A stretch of DNA of 64,000 bases, from positions 28,561 to 92,560 of the forward strand of contig CAJYAJ010000001.1 in assembly GCA_913065005.1 (NCBI GenBank). Direction: 5' to 3'. The first letter of the stretch is position 1. Each line of letters starts with the position of its first letter. The position numbers and the translations under genes were made by a program. The DNA comes from an uncultured Verrucomicrobiota bacterium. Its GTDB lineage: Bacteria > Verrucomicrobiota > Kiritimatiellia > Kiritimatiellales > Pontiellaceae. The notes under the pieces are model-generated. The model worked only from the letters and a program-made list of their open reading frames with translations, did not search any database and had not been told where the DNA came from. Of this stretch, positions 1 through 9,055 are shown piece after piece.

Positions 1-342
1 GGTGGACCAGTGGAGGGCGGCGCTTGAGGCGATGAGGGTGTAGGATTGTTGGGGGGTGTATGTTTCGGCGTCGGCTTGAATCCAATTGATTTGGCGGAGA
101 TGATTGAGGCGGGTTTGGCTTTGTTCGATCATCTCTTTTGCGAGATCGATGGCGTCGATGGGGGTGGTTGGATAGCGGGTGGCAAGTTGTTCGGTGAGTA
201 GACCGGTTCCAGCGCCTACGTCGAGAATCCGATGGGGGCTTATTGGGGGTGCTTTTTCGAGTAAGGCGTTGATCAGTTCGAGCTGGGGGGCGGCGTGTTG
301 ATCGTAGGTTGATGCTGCGTTTGAAAATCGGTTGTGGTTCAT
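1..342 (-). CDS. bioC: Malonyl-ACP O-methyltransferase BioC (partial, runs off window start)
   Basis: Manual translation of the reverse complement from ATG at 342: MNHNRFSNAASTYDQHAAPQLELINALLEKAPPISPHRILDVGAGTGLLTEQLATRYP...IASSAALHWST. SAM motif DVGAGTG plus BioC-like N-terminus and SSAALHW; adjacent to bioH-like and bioF. Absent from the ORF track. Confidence 0.85.
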   Translation of the reverse strand, partial: MNHNRFSNAASTYDQHAAPQLELINALLEKAPPISPHRILDVGAGTGLLTEQLATRYPTTPIDAIDLAKEMIEQSQTRLNHLRQINWIQADAETYTPQQSYTLIASSAALHWST

Positions 343-432
343 TTTTCCCTCGTCATAAAAAGATAGGGAAAGAAGATGGAAATTGCAAACGCAACCGTTG
401 CGTAGGAGCAGGGGGTTCGATAGAATCACAAT

Positions 433-1329
433 ATGATTGTAGAATTAGCAGCGTTTTTGAATTTAAGTGAGATGGTGGCGGAGCATCTGGTTTATACGTT
501 GGGGGCGTTGGTTGTTTTCGTGGCATTGCGGCTGATTACATCGATGATCATTCGGCGAAATGTTCAAGATGAGAAGCGATCGTATAATTTGCGCAAGACG
601 TTTACGTATGTGTATTCGGGGTTGTTTTTGTTTTCAATGGGGTCGATTTGGCTGAATGGGATGGATTCGATCGGAACGTTCTTGGGGTTAACGAGTGCGG
701 GCTTGGCGATTGCGTTGCACGATACGATTGCGAATTTGGCGGGGTTTTTCTTTATTGAGGCGCGGAAGCCGTTCCGAGTGGGTGAGCGGGTGGAGATCAA
801 TGGGGTGCAGGGCGATGTGATCGATGTCCGGTTGTTTCAGTTTAGTATTGTGGAGGTGGGTAATTGGGTGGATGCGGATCAGAGTACGGGTCGGATTATT
901 CACGTGCCAAATAGCCATGTGTTGAAGTATCCGACGGCGAATTCGCATGTGGGGTTTGAGTATATTTGGAATGAAATTCCGGTATTGATCACGTTTGAGA
1001 GTGATTGGAGGCGGGCGAAGGAGTTGATGTTGGCAATTGCGGGTGAGCAGGCTGAATCGCTTTCTACGGGGGCGCAAAATCAGATTCGCCGAGCGGCACG
1101 GAAGTATTTAATTGTGGCGGGCAAGTTAACGCCGATTGTCTATACGAGTGTAAAGGATTCGGGGGTGATGCTGACGATTCGGTATCTGGTGAACCCGCGG
1201 ATGCGGCGCGGTACGGAGCAAAAAATCTGGGAAGAGATTTTGACGGCATTTCAGGCGGAACCTCAGATCGATTTGGCGTACCCAACGATTCGGTATTTTA
1301 CGCCAGGAAATGTTCTGCCGCCTGCATAG
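433..1329 (+). CDS. MscS-family mechanosensitive ion channel protein
   Basis: 298 aa; N-terminal TM helices followed by an MscS core (GLTSAGLAIALHDTIANLAGFFFIEARKPFRVGERVEINGVQGDVIDVRLFQFSI...VPNSHVL). Confidence 0.85.
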   Translation: MIVELAAFLNLSEMVAEHLVYTLGALVVFVALRLITSMIIRRNVQDEKRSYNLRKTFTYVYSGLFLFSMGSIWLNGMDSIGTFLGLTSAGLAIALHDTIANLAGFFFIEARKPFRVGERVEINGVQGDVIDVRLFQFSIVEVGNWVDADQSTGRIIHVPNSHVLKYPTANSHVGFEYIWNEIPVLITFESDWRRAKELMLAIAGEQAESLSTGAQNQIRRAARKYLIVAGKLTPIVYTSVKDSGVMLTIRYLVNPRMRRGTEQKIWEEILTAFQAEPQIDLAYPTIRYFTPGNVLPPA

Positions 1330-1951
1330 TTTGTTCAAACGCATGGGCGGCGAGGGCGTGTCCGTGTCCTTTATATGAAATAAATTCACTTTGGGGCAGG
1401 TGGTTGTGTAGCCATTGTGCGGCTCCGATGGGAATGATTTGATCTTGGGTGCCGTGCATGATGAGTACGGGAATGGAGATCGAGGGGATGAGAGTTCTTA
1501 GATCGGTTTTGCGCAAATAGTCGAGTCCTTGATGGAGGGCGGGCAGGTCGAGGGGGGGGGGCTGTTTTTTTTGGTGGCTGGGGCGGTGCGGGGCGTGGAC
1601 ATTTTTGAAGAAGGTTTGAATTAGGGTGTGTGGATCTTGGTCGAGCTGTTTTTGCATCCGTTTCAAGATGCGGGGGGCGGTGCCGTGTTCGTAGTCGGGT
1701 TGTTTGCAGAAGCAGGCGGTTCCAGACAGTAAAACGAGTTTTTGACACCGTTTGGGAAGTTGTTCAAAGGCGATGAGCCCGCCCATGGAACCGGTTAGGA
1801 TGGCATCAGCTTGGGGTAGTGTTTGTTGCGTGAGGGCAGTGGCTCCGCTGAGGAGCTGGACGTCGAAGTGAGTGGCTAGTCGGTCTCCGAGGGGTTGGAT
1901 GGCGTTTGTGCTGTGGGCCCAGCCGGAAATAATGAGAAGAGTCTTTTTCAT
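1298..1951 (-). CDS. Alpha/beta hydrolase, BioH-like (pimeloyl-ACP methyl ester esterase candidate)
   Basis: 217 aa; nucleophile elbow TGSMGG, Asp in HGTQDQIIP, His in GHGHALAAH; 4-bp overlap with bioF and next to bioC. Confidence 0.7.
   Translation of the reverse strand: MKKTLLIISGWAHSTNAIQPLGDRLATHFDVQLLSGATALTQQTLPQADAILTGSMGGLIAFEQLPKRCQKLVLLSGTACFCKQPDYEHGTAPRILKRMQKQLDQDPHTLIQTFFKNVHAPHRPSHQKKQPPPLDLPALHQGLDYLRKTDLRTLIPSISIPVLIMHGTQDQIIPIGAAQWLHNHLPQSEFISYKGHGHALAAHAFEQTMQAAEHFLA
1552..1561. repeat. G10 homopolymer (C10 on the coding strand) inside the BioH-like gene, followed 2 nt later by T8
   Basis: Direct read: ...gtcga GGGGGGGGGG ct g TTTTTTTT ggtgg; encodes the KKQPPPL segment. 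Confidence 0.9.
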
Positions 1952-3150
1952 GATGGGATGGCGCGAATGATAGCACGGGTGGCGCGGTCGATATCGTCGT
2001 CGGTGTGGGCGAGGGTGAGGCTGATGCGTAGACGGGCGGTACCTTCTGGAACAGTGGGGGGGCGAATGGCTCCGACGAGGATATCTTGTTCTTTGAGGGA
2101 GGCGGCGATGTGCATGGCTTGATGGTTATCTCCAATAACGATAGGAATAATCTGACTGGCAGATTGGAGTGTGTTGAGTCCGTGAGATTGAAGTGCTTTA
2201 CGAAAATGGGCGGCTTTTTCGAGTAGGCGTGTGCCCAAGTCGGGTTCGTTTTCGAGAATTTCTAAGGCGCCGAGGGCGGTGCCGAGTTGAGCGGGCGGGG
2301 GCGCGGTGGTGTAGATGAAGGATCGGGAGGTTTGGATGAGGTGCTGGCGGAGGAGGGCGGTGCCGCAGATATAGCCGCCGTAGCCGGCGAGGGCTTTACT
2401 GAGGGTGCCCATGGTGAGGGTGGTGGCGGATTGGAGGTTATGTTCGTGGATGCGTCCGCTTCCGGTGGGACCGAAAATACCCATAGCATGGGCTTCGTCG
2501 ACCATGAGCATGGCGTTGTGATTGGCGGCTAGGAAGGCGATTTCGGGGAGGGGGGCGAGGTCGCCATCCATACTGAAAAGCGATTCGGTGAGGATGAGGC
2601 GGCGGCGTCCATTGGCGGGATGTTGTTCGAGGCGGTGTTGAAGGTCTGTGGGGTCGTTGTGTTTGAAGCGGATGAGTTTGGCACCGGAGAGGCGGGCACC
2701 GTCGAGCATGCAGGCGTGGATGAGGCGGTCGGCGAAGATGAGATCGTGACGATCGACGAGGTGGGGAATCGTGCCGAGGCTGGTGAGGTAGCCGGAGCCG
2801 TAGAGGAGGGCGGCGGGTTGATTTTTGCAAGCGGCGAGGCGGGTTTCGAGTTCTTCGTGGAGAGGGAGGGTGCCGCTGACGAGGCGGGAGGCGGTGGCAC
2901 CGGTGCCGTATTCTTCGAGGGCGGTTCGGGCGCGTTCGATGAGGTGGGGGTGGTGGGCGAGGTTGAGGTAGTCGTTGCCGGAGAAGTTGAGAATGCGTTT
3001 TCTGTTCTCTTTGATGATACCGCCGGTTTGGGCTTGTACAGAGGCTTGTCGAGTTAACCCGCGTGTGGCGGCCTCATCAAGTTTTTGCTGAATCCAATCT
3101 TCTTTCATGTCTACAGAAGATACCGCTTGAGGGAGGGCTTGCCTAAACAT
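1948..3150 (-). CDS. bioF: 8-amino-7-oxononanoate synthase
   Basis: 400 aa; alpha-oxoamine synthase motifs (FSGNDYLNLAHHP, VDEAHAMGIFGPTGSG, TLSKALAGYGGYICG). A possible alternative start lies at 3108 (MKEDWIQQ). Confidence 0.92.
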   Translation of the reverse strand: MFRQALPQAVSSVDMKEDWIQQKLDEAATRGLTRQASVQAQTGGIIKENRKRILNFSGNDYLNLAHHPHLIERARTALEEYGTGATASRLVSGTLPLHEELETRLAACKNQPAALLYGSGYLTSLGTIPHLVDRHDLIFADRLIHACMLDGARLSGAKLIRFKHNDPTDLQHRLEQHPANGRRRLILTESLFSMDGDLAPLPEIAFLAANHNAMLMVDEAHAMGIFGPTGSGRIHEHNLQSATTLTMGTLSKALAGYGGYICGTALLRQHLIQTSRSFIYTTAPPPAQLGTALGALEILENEPDLGTRLLEKAAHFRKALQSHGLNTLQSASQIIPIVIGDNHQAMHIAASLKEQDILVGAIRPPTVPEGTARLRISLTLAHTDDDIDRATRAIIRAIPS

Positions 3151-3180
3151 TTATTCGAATGTCTATGATCTGGTTTTGCT

Positions 3181-3583
3181 TTAGGGGAGGAAGGTGGGAT
3201 AGGCAACGGCGCGGTAGAAGCAGTTAGAGGTATTATTGGTGGGAAGTGAAAAGGTACTTGTTTCGGAGGTAAGTTGAAGTTCTACGGGGATGGTTTGCCA
3301 GTCGGGTTGGGTGAGGGATTGGGTGGATACCTTCTTCGAGATGAATCTCGGTTAATTGGTGACAGGATGCGAAGGCGCGATCGCCGATGGTTGTGATGGG
3401 GGTTCCATTGTATTCGGCTGGTGCGCTAATACTGCCCGTGGCTTCTGGGTTGCAGTTGGTAACTGCATAGCGGGGACCAAGACCATCATCCCATTCAATC
3501 TCTCCAAATTGCAGGTCTGAGAGGTCCGCAGCATATGCACTGATCAGTCCCAAAAGGAAAAAAGATAGAATGATCGTTTTCAT
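3181..3583 (-). pseudogene. Degenerate BspA-like leucine-rich-repeat secreted protein (N- and C-termini in different frames)
   Basis: ORF 3233-3583 starts with a signal peptide and a BspA-like LRR (ITTIGDRAFASCHQLTEIHLEEGI), then loses frame. The other minus-strand frame down to TAA at 3181 reads VSTQSLTQPDWQTIPVELQLTSETSTFSLPTNNTSNCFYRAVAYPTFLP*, a typical C-terminus for this kind of secreted protein. Confidence 0.7.
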
Positions 3584-3729
3584 GTGTTTTTTATAAGATA
3601 TTAATTACTGAATAATATATAATTTTTTACCTTAATTTGCATGTGTCGTATGCCTGACTCTCTCGCTTTTAGATTTATTTTTTGTGTCGCGACTGGTATC
3701 GTGAGTTTTTGTGAATTAGGGAGTCTGTA

Positions 3730-5478
3730 ATGAGTTTTAATGAAGAGCGCGCGCATCCGGAGGGATGGAATAAAGAGAAGCTGGTGAGTCGGTACGTGAC
3801 GGAGGGCGTGGAGAGTGCGCCGCATCGATCGTATTATTATGCGATGGGGATGACGGAGGAGCAGATTCATCAGCCTTTGGTTGGGGTGGCGACATGCTGG
3901 AACGAGGCGGCTCCGTGTAATATTGCGCTCTCGCGTCAGGCGCAAGCGGTGAAGAAGGGGGTGGATGGATCAAAAGCGACACCGCGCGAGTTTACGACGA
4001 TTACGGTGACCGATGGGATTGCGATGGGGCATGAGGGGATGCGTTCTTCTTTGGTTTCGCGGGAAGTGATTGCGGATTCGGTTGAGCTGACGATGCGGGG
4101 GCATTGTTATGATGCGTTGGTAGGATTGGCGGGGTGTGATAAATCGTTGCCGGCGATGATGATGGTGATGTTGCGGTTGAATGTGCCTTCGGTTTTTATG
4201 TATGGTGGAACCATTTTACCGGGGAGTTTTCGTGGAAAAGATGTGGATGTGGTGAATGTCTTTGAAGCGGTTGGTAAACATGCAAGTGGGGAGTTCTCCG
4301 ATTCAGATTTGAAGGAGCTTGAGTGTGTGGCGTGTCCTTCGGCGGGCGCGTGTGGGGGTCAATTTACGGCGAATACGATGGCGTGTGTTTCGGAGGCGAT
4401 CGGATTGGCGTTGCCTAATTCTGCGGGGGCACCTGCGCCGTATGAGAGCCGGGACGCCTATGCGGAGGCATCGGGTGCCGCGGTGGTTGAGTTGATCAAA
4501 AATGGGGGTCCGTATCCGCGGGATATTGTGACGCGGAAGTCGATGGAGAATGCGGCGGCGATTGTGGCGGCAACAGGGGGGTCGACCAATGCGGCACTTC
4601 ATTTACCGGCGATGGCGCATGAGGCAGGAATTGAATTTAATTTATTTGATGTGGCGGAGATTTTCAAGAAGACGCCGTATATTGCGAATTTACGGCCCGG
4701 AGGAAAGTATGTTGCGAAGGATCTGTTTGATGTTGGTGGCGTGGGCGTGGTGATTAAAGAGTTGTTGGATCATGGCTATATGCATGGCGATTGCATCACG
4801 GTTACAGGCAAGACGTTGGCGGAGAATTATGCGAATGTGACGTTGCCTGAAAATCAGGATGTGGTATTCCCAATTTCGAATCCGATTCATCCAACGGGTG
4901 GAGTTGTGGGGTTGAAGGGTAATTTGGCACCGGAGGGTGGCATTGTGAAAATTGCGGGCTTGAAGGAGTTGATTTTTGAGGGGCCCGCGCGTGTTTTTGA
5001 TGGCGAGCAGGCGGCGTTTGAGGCGGTGCAAAATCGTGATTATGAGGATGGTGAGGTGTTGGTGGTTCGTTATGAGGGTGCGAAGGGGGGACCGGGGATG
5101 CGTGAAATGCTGTCAACCACGGCGGCACTCTATGGACAGGGTGCGGGTGATAAAGTGGCGTTGATTACGGATGGACGTTTTTCTGGCGGTACGCGTGGAT
5201 TTTGTATTGGGCATATTGGACCGGAAGCGGCTGTTGGGGGGCCGATTGGGCTTTTGAAGAATGGCGATTTGATTCGGATTGATGCGGAAGCGGGCACGTT
5301 GGATGTGAAGTTAAGCGATGAAGAGCTGGCGGAGCGGCGGGCGCTATGGCAGCCGCGTGAGACGCTTTATACCTCGGGAGCTCTGCATAAATTTGCGCAG
5401 CTGGTGGGACCGGCGTGCGATGGAGCGGTTACGCATCCGGGTGCGCTGGCGGAGCGGCATACGTTCGTGGATCTTTAA
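3730..5478 (+). CDS. ilvD: Dihydroxy-acid dehydratase
   Basis: 582 aa; IlvD/Edd family motifs [40 protein letters not shown]. Confidence 0.96.
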   Translation: MSFNEERAHPEGWNKEKLVSRYVTEGVESAPHRSYYYAMGMTEEQIHQPLVGVATCWNEAAPCNIALSRQAQAVKKGVDGSKATPREFTTITVTDGIAMGHEGMRSSLVSREVIADSVELTMRGHCYDALVGLAGCDKSLPAMMMVMLRLNVPSVFMYGGTILPGSFRGKDVDVVNVFEAVGKHASGEFSDSDLKELECVACPSAGACGGQFTANTMACVSEAIGLALPNSAGAPAPYESRDAYAEASGAAVVELIKNGGPYPRDIVTRKSMENAAAIVAATGGSTNAALHLPAMAHEAGIEFNLFDVAEIFKKTPYIANLRPGGKYVAKDLFDVGGVGVVIKELLDHGYMHGDCITVTGKTLAENYANVTLPENQDVVFPISNPIHPTGGVVGLKGNLAPEGGIVKIAGLKELIFEGPARVFDGEQAAFEAVQNRDYEDGEVLVVRYEGAKGGPGMREMLSTTAALYGQGAGDKVALITDGRFSGGTRGFCIGHIGPEAAVGGPIGLLKNGDLIRIDAEAGTLDVKLSDEELAERRALWQPRETLYTSGALHKFAQLVGPACDGAVTHPGALAERHTFVDL

Positions 5479-6254
5479 TCGGCGCGTTCTTTGGGCCGAT
5501 CGAGCCAATCGCTGAATAGTTTGAGCAGATGGGTGTGATGTTGGTCTAGCTCGTTTTCGAGATGAGCTTCGGCAGTGAGCCGAATTTCAACGCGTCCTTG
5601 CGCGGGATAGAAGCCGGGGTCGATTCCTTCAGGCATCGAGATGTTTTGGAGTTGGATTTGTTCTACGATATCGGATTCGCCGATTCCGCGGGTGTGAATG
5701 GATCGGACGAGTTTGGGGGTGAGGTGAGCATATTGGCTCTTTAGCTCGGGGAGGATGGATTTTTCTATGATGGCATTAAATTCATTCGGGGGTCCGGGAA
5801 GTAGATAGCAACGTTTGTTTTGGGGGAGATCAATGCGTTGGGCGGGTGCGGCGCCGATGGGGTTGGGCAGTACGGTGGCTTCTTCGAGGACGAGCGCTTG
5901 GCGTAGCCCGATGGAGTTGAGTTTGCGACCGCGTTTTTGATACCACTCTTTGAGATAGTCGGCGGTGGGGGGATGTGGGTGAATGGCGCGATTGAATAGG
6001 GCGGCGAGAGCATCCCGTGTGATATCGTCGACGGTGGGACCGAGCCCGCCACTGATGAACAAGATGGGGGTGCGTTGGAGCGCTTCTTGTGCAACGGATT
6101 TTATGAGATCGATATGATCTCCGATGGAGGTATCGCGTACGAGATCAATGCCTATCGAGAAGAGCGCGGCTCCAAGATCACGTCCGTGCGTGTTGAGGGT
6201 GCGTCCAGATAATAGTTCGTTTCCAATGGAGATGAGTTCAGCGTTTGGTTTCAT
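5475..6254 (-). CDS. CinA-like N-terminal (MoCF/molybdopterin-binding) domain protein, no C-terminal amidase domain
   Basis: 259 aa; [53 protein letters not shown]. Confidence 0.88.
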   Translation of the reverse strand: MKPNAELISIGNELLSGRTLNTHGRDLGAALFSIGIDLVRDTSIGDHIDLIKSVAQEALQRTPILFISGGLGPTVDDITRDALAALFNRAIHPHPPTADYLKEWYQKRGRKLNSIGLRQALVLEEATVLPNPIGAAPAQRIDLPQNKRCYLLPGPPNEFNAIIEKSILPELKSQYAHLTPKLVRSIHTRGIGESDIVEQIQLQNISMPEGIDPGFYPAQGRVEIRLTAEAHLENELDQHHTHLLKLFSDWLDRPKERAD

Positions 6255-6365
6255 ATGGCTTCTTTCGGTTTGCGTCCTCTTTTTTCTTATTGTGAGTTGG
6301 TATGTTGATACAGGAGCTGAAGATCAATGCGAGGTTTCTTTACGTGAAGGGGTAGATTTTCTAGG

Positions 6366-7280
6366 TTGAGTGAGGTGAAGAGTTCTATACAGGTAGATGA
6401 ATCGATGGCGTCGTTGCGGCTGGATCAGGCGGTGGCGAGTGGCACGGAGATGAGTCGGTCGCAGGTGAAGCGGTTGATTGATGGCGGTCGGGTTACTTTG
6501 AATGGGGTTGTGGTGAAGGCGCATGCTTCGTTGTCGGTGGGCGATTGCATTGCTTGGGAGTGCGAGGTGGCTATTGAGGAGACTCCACAGCCTGAGGCAA
6601 TGGCGTTGGATATACTGTTTGAGGATGAATTTGTTTTGGTATTGAACAAGCCGGCGGGATTGCTGGTGCATCCGGGTGCGGGGCATGGGGATGGAACGTT
6701 GTTGAATGGGTTGCTTGCGTATGATGCTGTTTTTTCTTCGGTCGATCGGGCGGGGATTGTGCATCGGTTAGATAAGGATTCGAGTGGCGTGCTTGTGGTG
6801 GCGAAAAGTGAGGCGGCGCAGAAGCATTTGCAGGCACAGTTTAAATCGCGTACGACGGAGAAGCGGTATACGGCGTTGGTGCAGGGGGTTCCTCCACAGG
6901 TGGCGCGGTTGGAGCATGCGTTGGGACGGCATCCGGTGCATCGAAAGAAACAGGCGGTGGTGAAGAAGGCAGGTCGGATTGCGATTTCGCAGGTGTATTT
7001 GGAGGCGGCGTTTGGAACGGCTGCGCAAGTGGGTGTTGAGATTGAGACGGGGCGAACGCACCAGATTCGGGTACAGCTGGCGTATATCGGCCATGCGGTT
7101 ATTGGGGATGCGTTGTATAGCCCTCGAAAGCGTATTTCAGGAGTGGAAGTGGAGCGGCAGATGTTGCATGCGAGTCGCCTTACTTTTACGCATCCGGAGA
7201 GTGAAAAGCGCTTTTGCTTTGAGGCACCCTTGCCAGATGATATGTTAGCGTGCATTAAAAATCTACGGGAGTGTATGTAA
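6366..7280 (+). CDS. rluD: RluD-type 23S rRNA pseudouridine synthase
   Basis: 304 aa; S4 domain, HRLDKDSSGVLVVAKS catalytic motif, GRTHQIRVQLAYIGHAVIGD. TTG start at 6366. Confidence 0.92.
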   Translation: MSEVKSSIQVDESMASLRLDQAVASGTEMSRSQVKRLIDGGRVTLNGVVVKAHASLSVGDCIAWECEVAIEETPQPEAMALDILFEDEFVLVLNKPAGLLVHPGAGHGDGTLLNGLLAYDAVFSSVDRAGIVHRLDKDSSGVLVVAKSEAAQKHLQAQFKSRTTEKRYTALVQGVPPQVARLEHALGRHPVHRKKQAVVKKAGRIAISQVYLEAAFGTAAQVGVEIETGRTHQIRVQLAYIGHAVIGDALYSPRKRISGVEVERQMLHASRLTFTHPESEKRFCFEAPLPDDMLACIKNLRECM

Positions 7281-7900
7281 TGGCGGAGCCATCATTATCA
7301 TCGGTTCTTGAGGGGCTTGAAGCGTATTTAGGCTATAAAAAACTGCAGGGGATCACGCGGGTTGAGGTGGAGCAAGCGGTGCGTGATTCGTTGCTTGAAG
7401 AGGCGGATATGCCGGCGGCTGTGGTGTCAGAAGTGACGACCCAAGAGGCACGGGTTTTACCTGATTCTTCAAAAGAGCTGTTTGCTGTGGAGGGGTTGGC
7501 GAAAGAGCCAGCGATTCTTTTTTTATGTGATGGGGGTGCGGCGGAGTCGGTGTACACGGACGAGCGGGGTGCTATGCTGAGTCGTATGATTCAGGCGATG
7601 GAACAGACGAAGGATCAGGTGGGGGTTGTGCGGATGCCTTCGAAGTTGAAAAATGGAGTGCATGAGATGCATTCTCTCTTTGAGGAAGTTGTGCCGCGTT
7701 CGTGTGTGGTTTTTGGGGGTGCGGTTTTGGAGCGAGTATTGGGCAAACGAGTGGCTTTTGAATCGATGCGGGGGCGTTGGATCGAGCTGAATGGGGTGCG
7801 GTTGATGCCGACGCATGCGTTGAGTCATATGTTGCGTAGCCTATCGGCGAAGAAGGAAACCTGGAAGGATTTGCAGCTCGTAATGAAATATCTGAAGTAG
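7280..7900 (+). CDS. Divergent uracil-DNA glycosylase superfamily-like protein (probably non-canonical)
   Basis: Likely start ATG 7280 (TAATG overlap with rluD stop). C-terminal block VVFGGAVLERVLGKRVAFESMRGRWIELNGVRLMPTHALSHMLRSLSAKKETWKDLQLVMKYL resembles the family 4/5 UDG C-terminus, but catalytic and Fe-S motifs are altered or absent. Confidence 0.55.
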   Translation: MAEPSLSSVLEGLEAYLGYKKLQGITRVEVEQAVRDSLLEEADMPAAVVSEVTTQEARVLPDSSKELFAVEGLAKEPAILFLCDGGAAESVYTDERGAMLSRMIQAMEQTKDQVGVVRMPSKLKNGVHEMHSLFEEVVPRSCVVFGGAVLERVLGKRVAFESMRGRWIELNGVRLMPTHALSHMLRSLSAKKETWKDLQLVMKYLK

Positions 7901-7957
7901 ACTTGAACGAGTTGAGAGATTCGAGGTCATAAGGCGGGGAGAGACGAGCAACAGGGT

Positions 7958-8551
7958 ATGACGGAGGAAAGTCCAGATTCAAAGCAGGATGATAGCCAGT
8001 GGGTCGAGTTGGCTCAACAAGGCGATACAGCTGCATTTGATAAGCTCGTTGAGATGTATCATTCACGGATTTATACGCTGACGTATCAAATGACGTCGAA
8101 CCGCGAGGATGCAGAGGATTTAACGCAAGAGGTTTTTGTGAAGGCGTTTGAGGCGTTGCCCCGGTTTAAGAGGCGTTCTTCTTTTTATACGTGGCTCTAT
8201 CGGATCGGGATTAATAAGACGATTAATTACAGGAAGAAGCGGAATCGGAATCGGCCGTTGAGCTTGGATGCGATGGAGCAAGAGGTCAAACAGGATGAGA
8301 TTTATCACGATTTAAGTAGTAAGGGATCCCCGTTGCGCAACCTGAGTTTAAGTGAGTTGCAATTAAAATTGAACGAAGCGATGCAGGGTCTGTCGGATAA
8401 GCACAGAACCGTTGTGGTTATGCATGATATGCAGGGTATACCGCATGATGAAATCGCTAAAGTTGTTGGGGTTTCGGTGGGAACGGTTCGGTCGCGGTTG
8501 TTTTATGCCCGTCGACAATTGCAGGCGGATTTAGGGGAGTATGTGAAATGA
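7958..8551 (+). CDS. RNA polymerase sigma factor, ECF subfamily (sigma-70 regions 2 and 4)
   Basis: 197 aa; YTLTYQMTSNREDAEDLTQEVFVKAFEALPRFKRRSSFYTWLYRIGINKTINYRKKRNR and HRTVVVMHDMQGIPHDEIAKVVGVSVGTVRSRLFYARRQL. Confidence 0.95.
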   Translation: MTEESPDSKQDDSQWVELAQQGDTAAFDKLVEMYHSRIYTLTYQMTSNREDAEDLTQEVFVKAFEALPRFKRRSSFYTWLYRIGINKTINYRKKRNRNRPLSLDAMEQEVKQDEIYHDLSSKGSPLRNLSLSELQLKLNEAMQGLSDKHRTVVVMHDMQGIPHDEIAKVVGVSVGTVRSRLFYARRQLQADLGEYVK

Positions 8552-8988
8552 GCCAACAGAGAGAGCACGGATTGAGCGAGGATCAGCTTTTGCAGGTGTT
8601 GCATTTGAAGCGATATGAATCCGCAGATGAAGGGCGGTTGCTTCGGAATCGGCAGAACATTATGCGCGAGGTACGTTCGATTCAGGTTAACCGGAGGCCG
8701 TCGTTACTTGAGCGGTTGGAAACTCATTTGGGGTGGTTCTATGCGGAGCCTAAGTATGGTTTAGCGTTAATTTTTCTGCTCTTCGCATTGCTGCAATTTG
8801 TTGGAGTAGATCGAACGAACTCGGAGGCGAGTGTGGGGGTTTATGCTGATTTGAGTGGGATTCCTGCAGAGGTAATGTTGGAGGAGGAGTTAGAGGTCTA
8901 TCCCGATTTGCCCGCCCATATCCGGTTGTTTGCGTCCCCGACGGGTGGGGATGGAACGGTTTTGCCTGCTACTTTTGAATTTGAGTAA
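8548..8988 (+). CDS. Single-TM protein translationally coupled to ECF sigma factor (candidate atypical anti-sigma factor)
   Basis: 146 aa; ATGA overlap with the sigma gene, one TM (YGLALIFLLFALLQFVGV), no HxxxCxxC zinc motif. Confidence 0.5.
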   Translation: MSQQREHGLSEDQLLQVLHLKRYESADEGRLLRNRQNIMREVRSIQVNRRPSLLERLETHLGWFYAEPKYGLALIFLLFALLQFVGVDRTNSEASVGVYADLSGIPAEVMLEEELEVYPDLPAHIRLFASPTGGDGTVLPATFEFE

Positions 8989-9014
8989 GAATTTCTCTAC
9001 TTCATATCTCCTGA

Positions 9015-9049
9015 AGAGGGGCACGTAGTGATGCGTGCCCCTCTGTTTT
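9015..9049 (+). terminator. Intrinsic terminator between convergent genes
   Basis: AGAGGGGCACG - TAGTGATG - CGTGCCCCTCT, 11-bp perfect stem followed by GTTTTATTTC on the plus strand. Confidence 0.8.
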
Positions 9050-9055
9050 ATTTCT

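Noticed and set aside
2620-3057. 145-aa plus-strand ORF opposite bioF
   Set aside because: Low-complexity Gly/Glu/Val-rich shadow of bioF produced by strand composition bias.
3584-3729. T-box or attenuator upstream of ilvD
   Set aside because: The AT-rich leader lacks a T-box motif, leader peptide or terminator hairpin that I could identify.
6425-7255. 276-aa minus-strand ORF opposite rluD
   Set aside because: Shadow ORF: Cys/Ser/Thr-rich composition with no family motif, fully antisense to a clear RluD gene.
7572-8066. 164-aa minus-strand ORF overlapping the UDG-like and sigma genes
   Set aside because: Antisense to two better-supported genes; composition typical of shadow ORFs.
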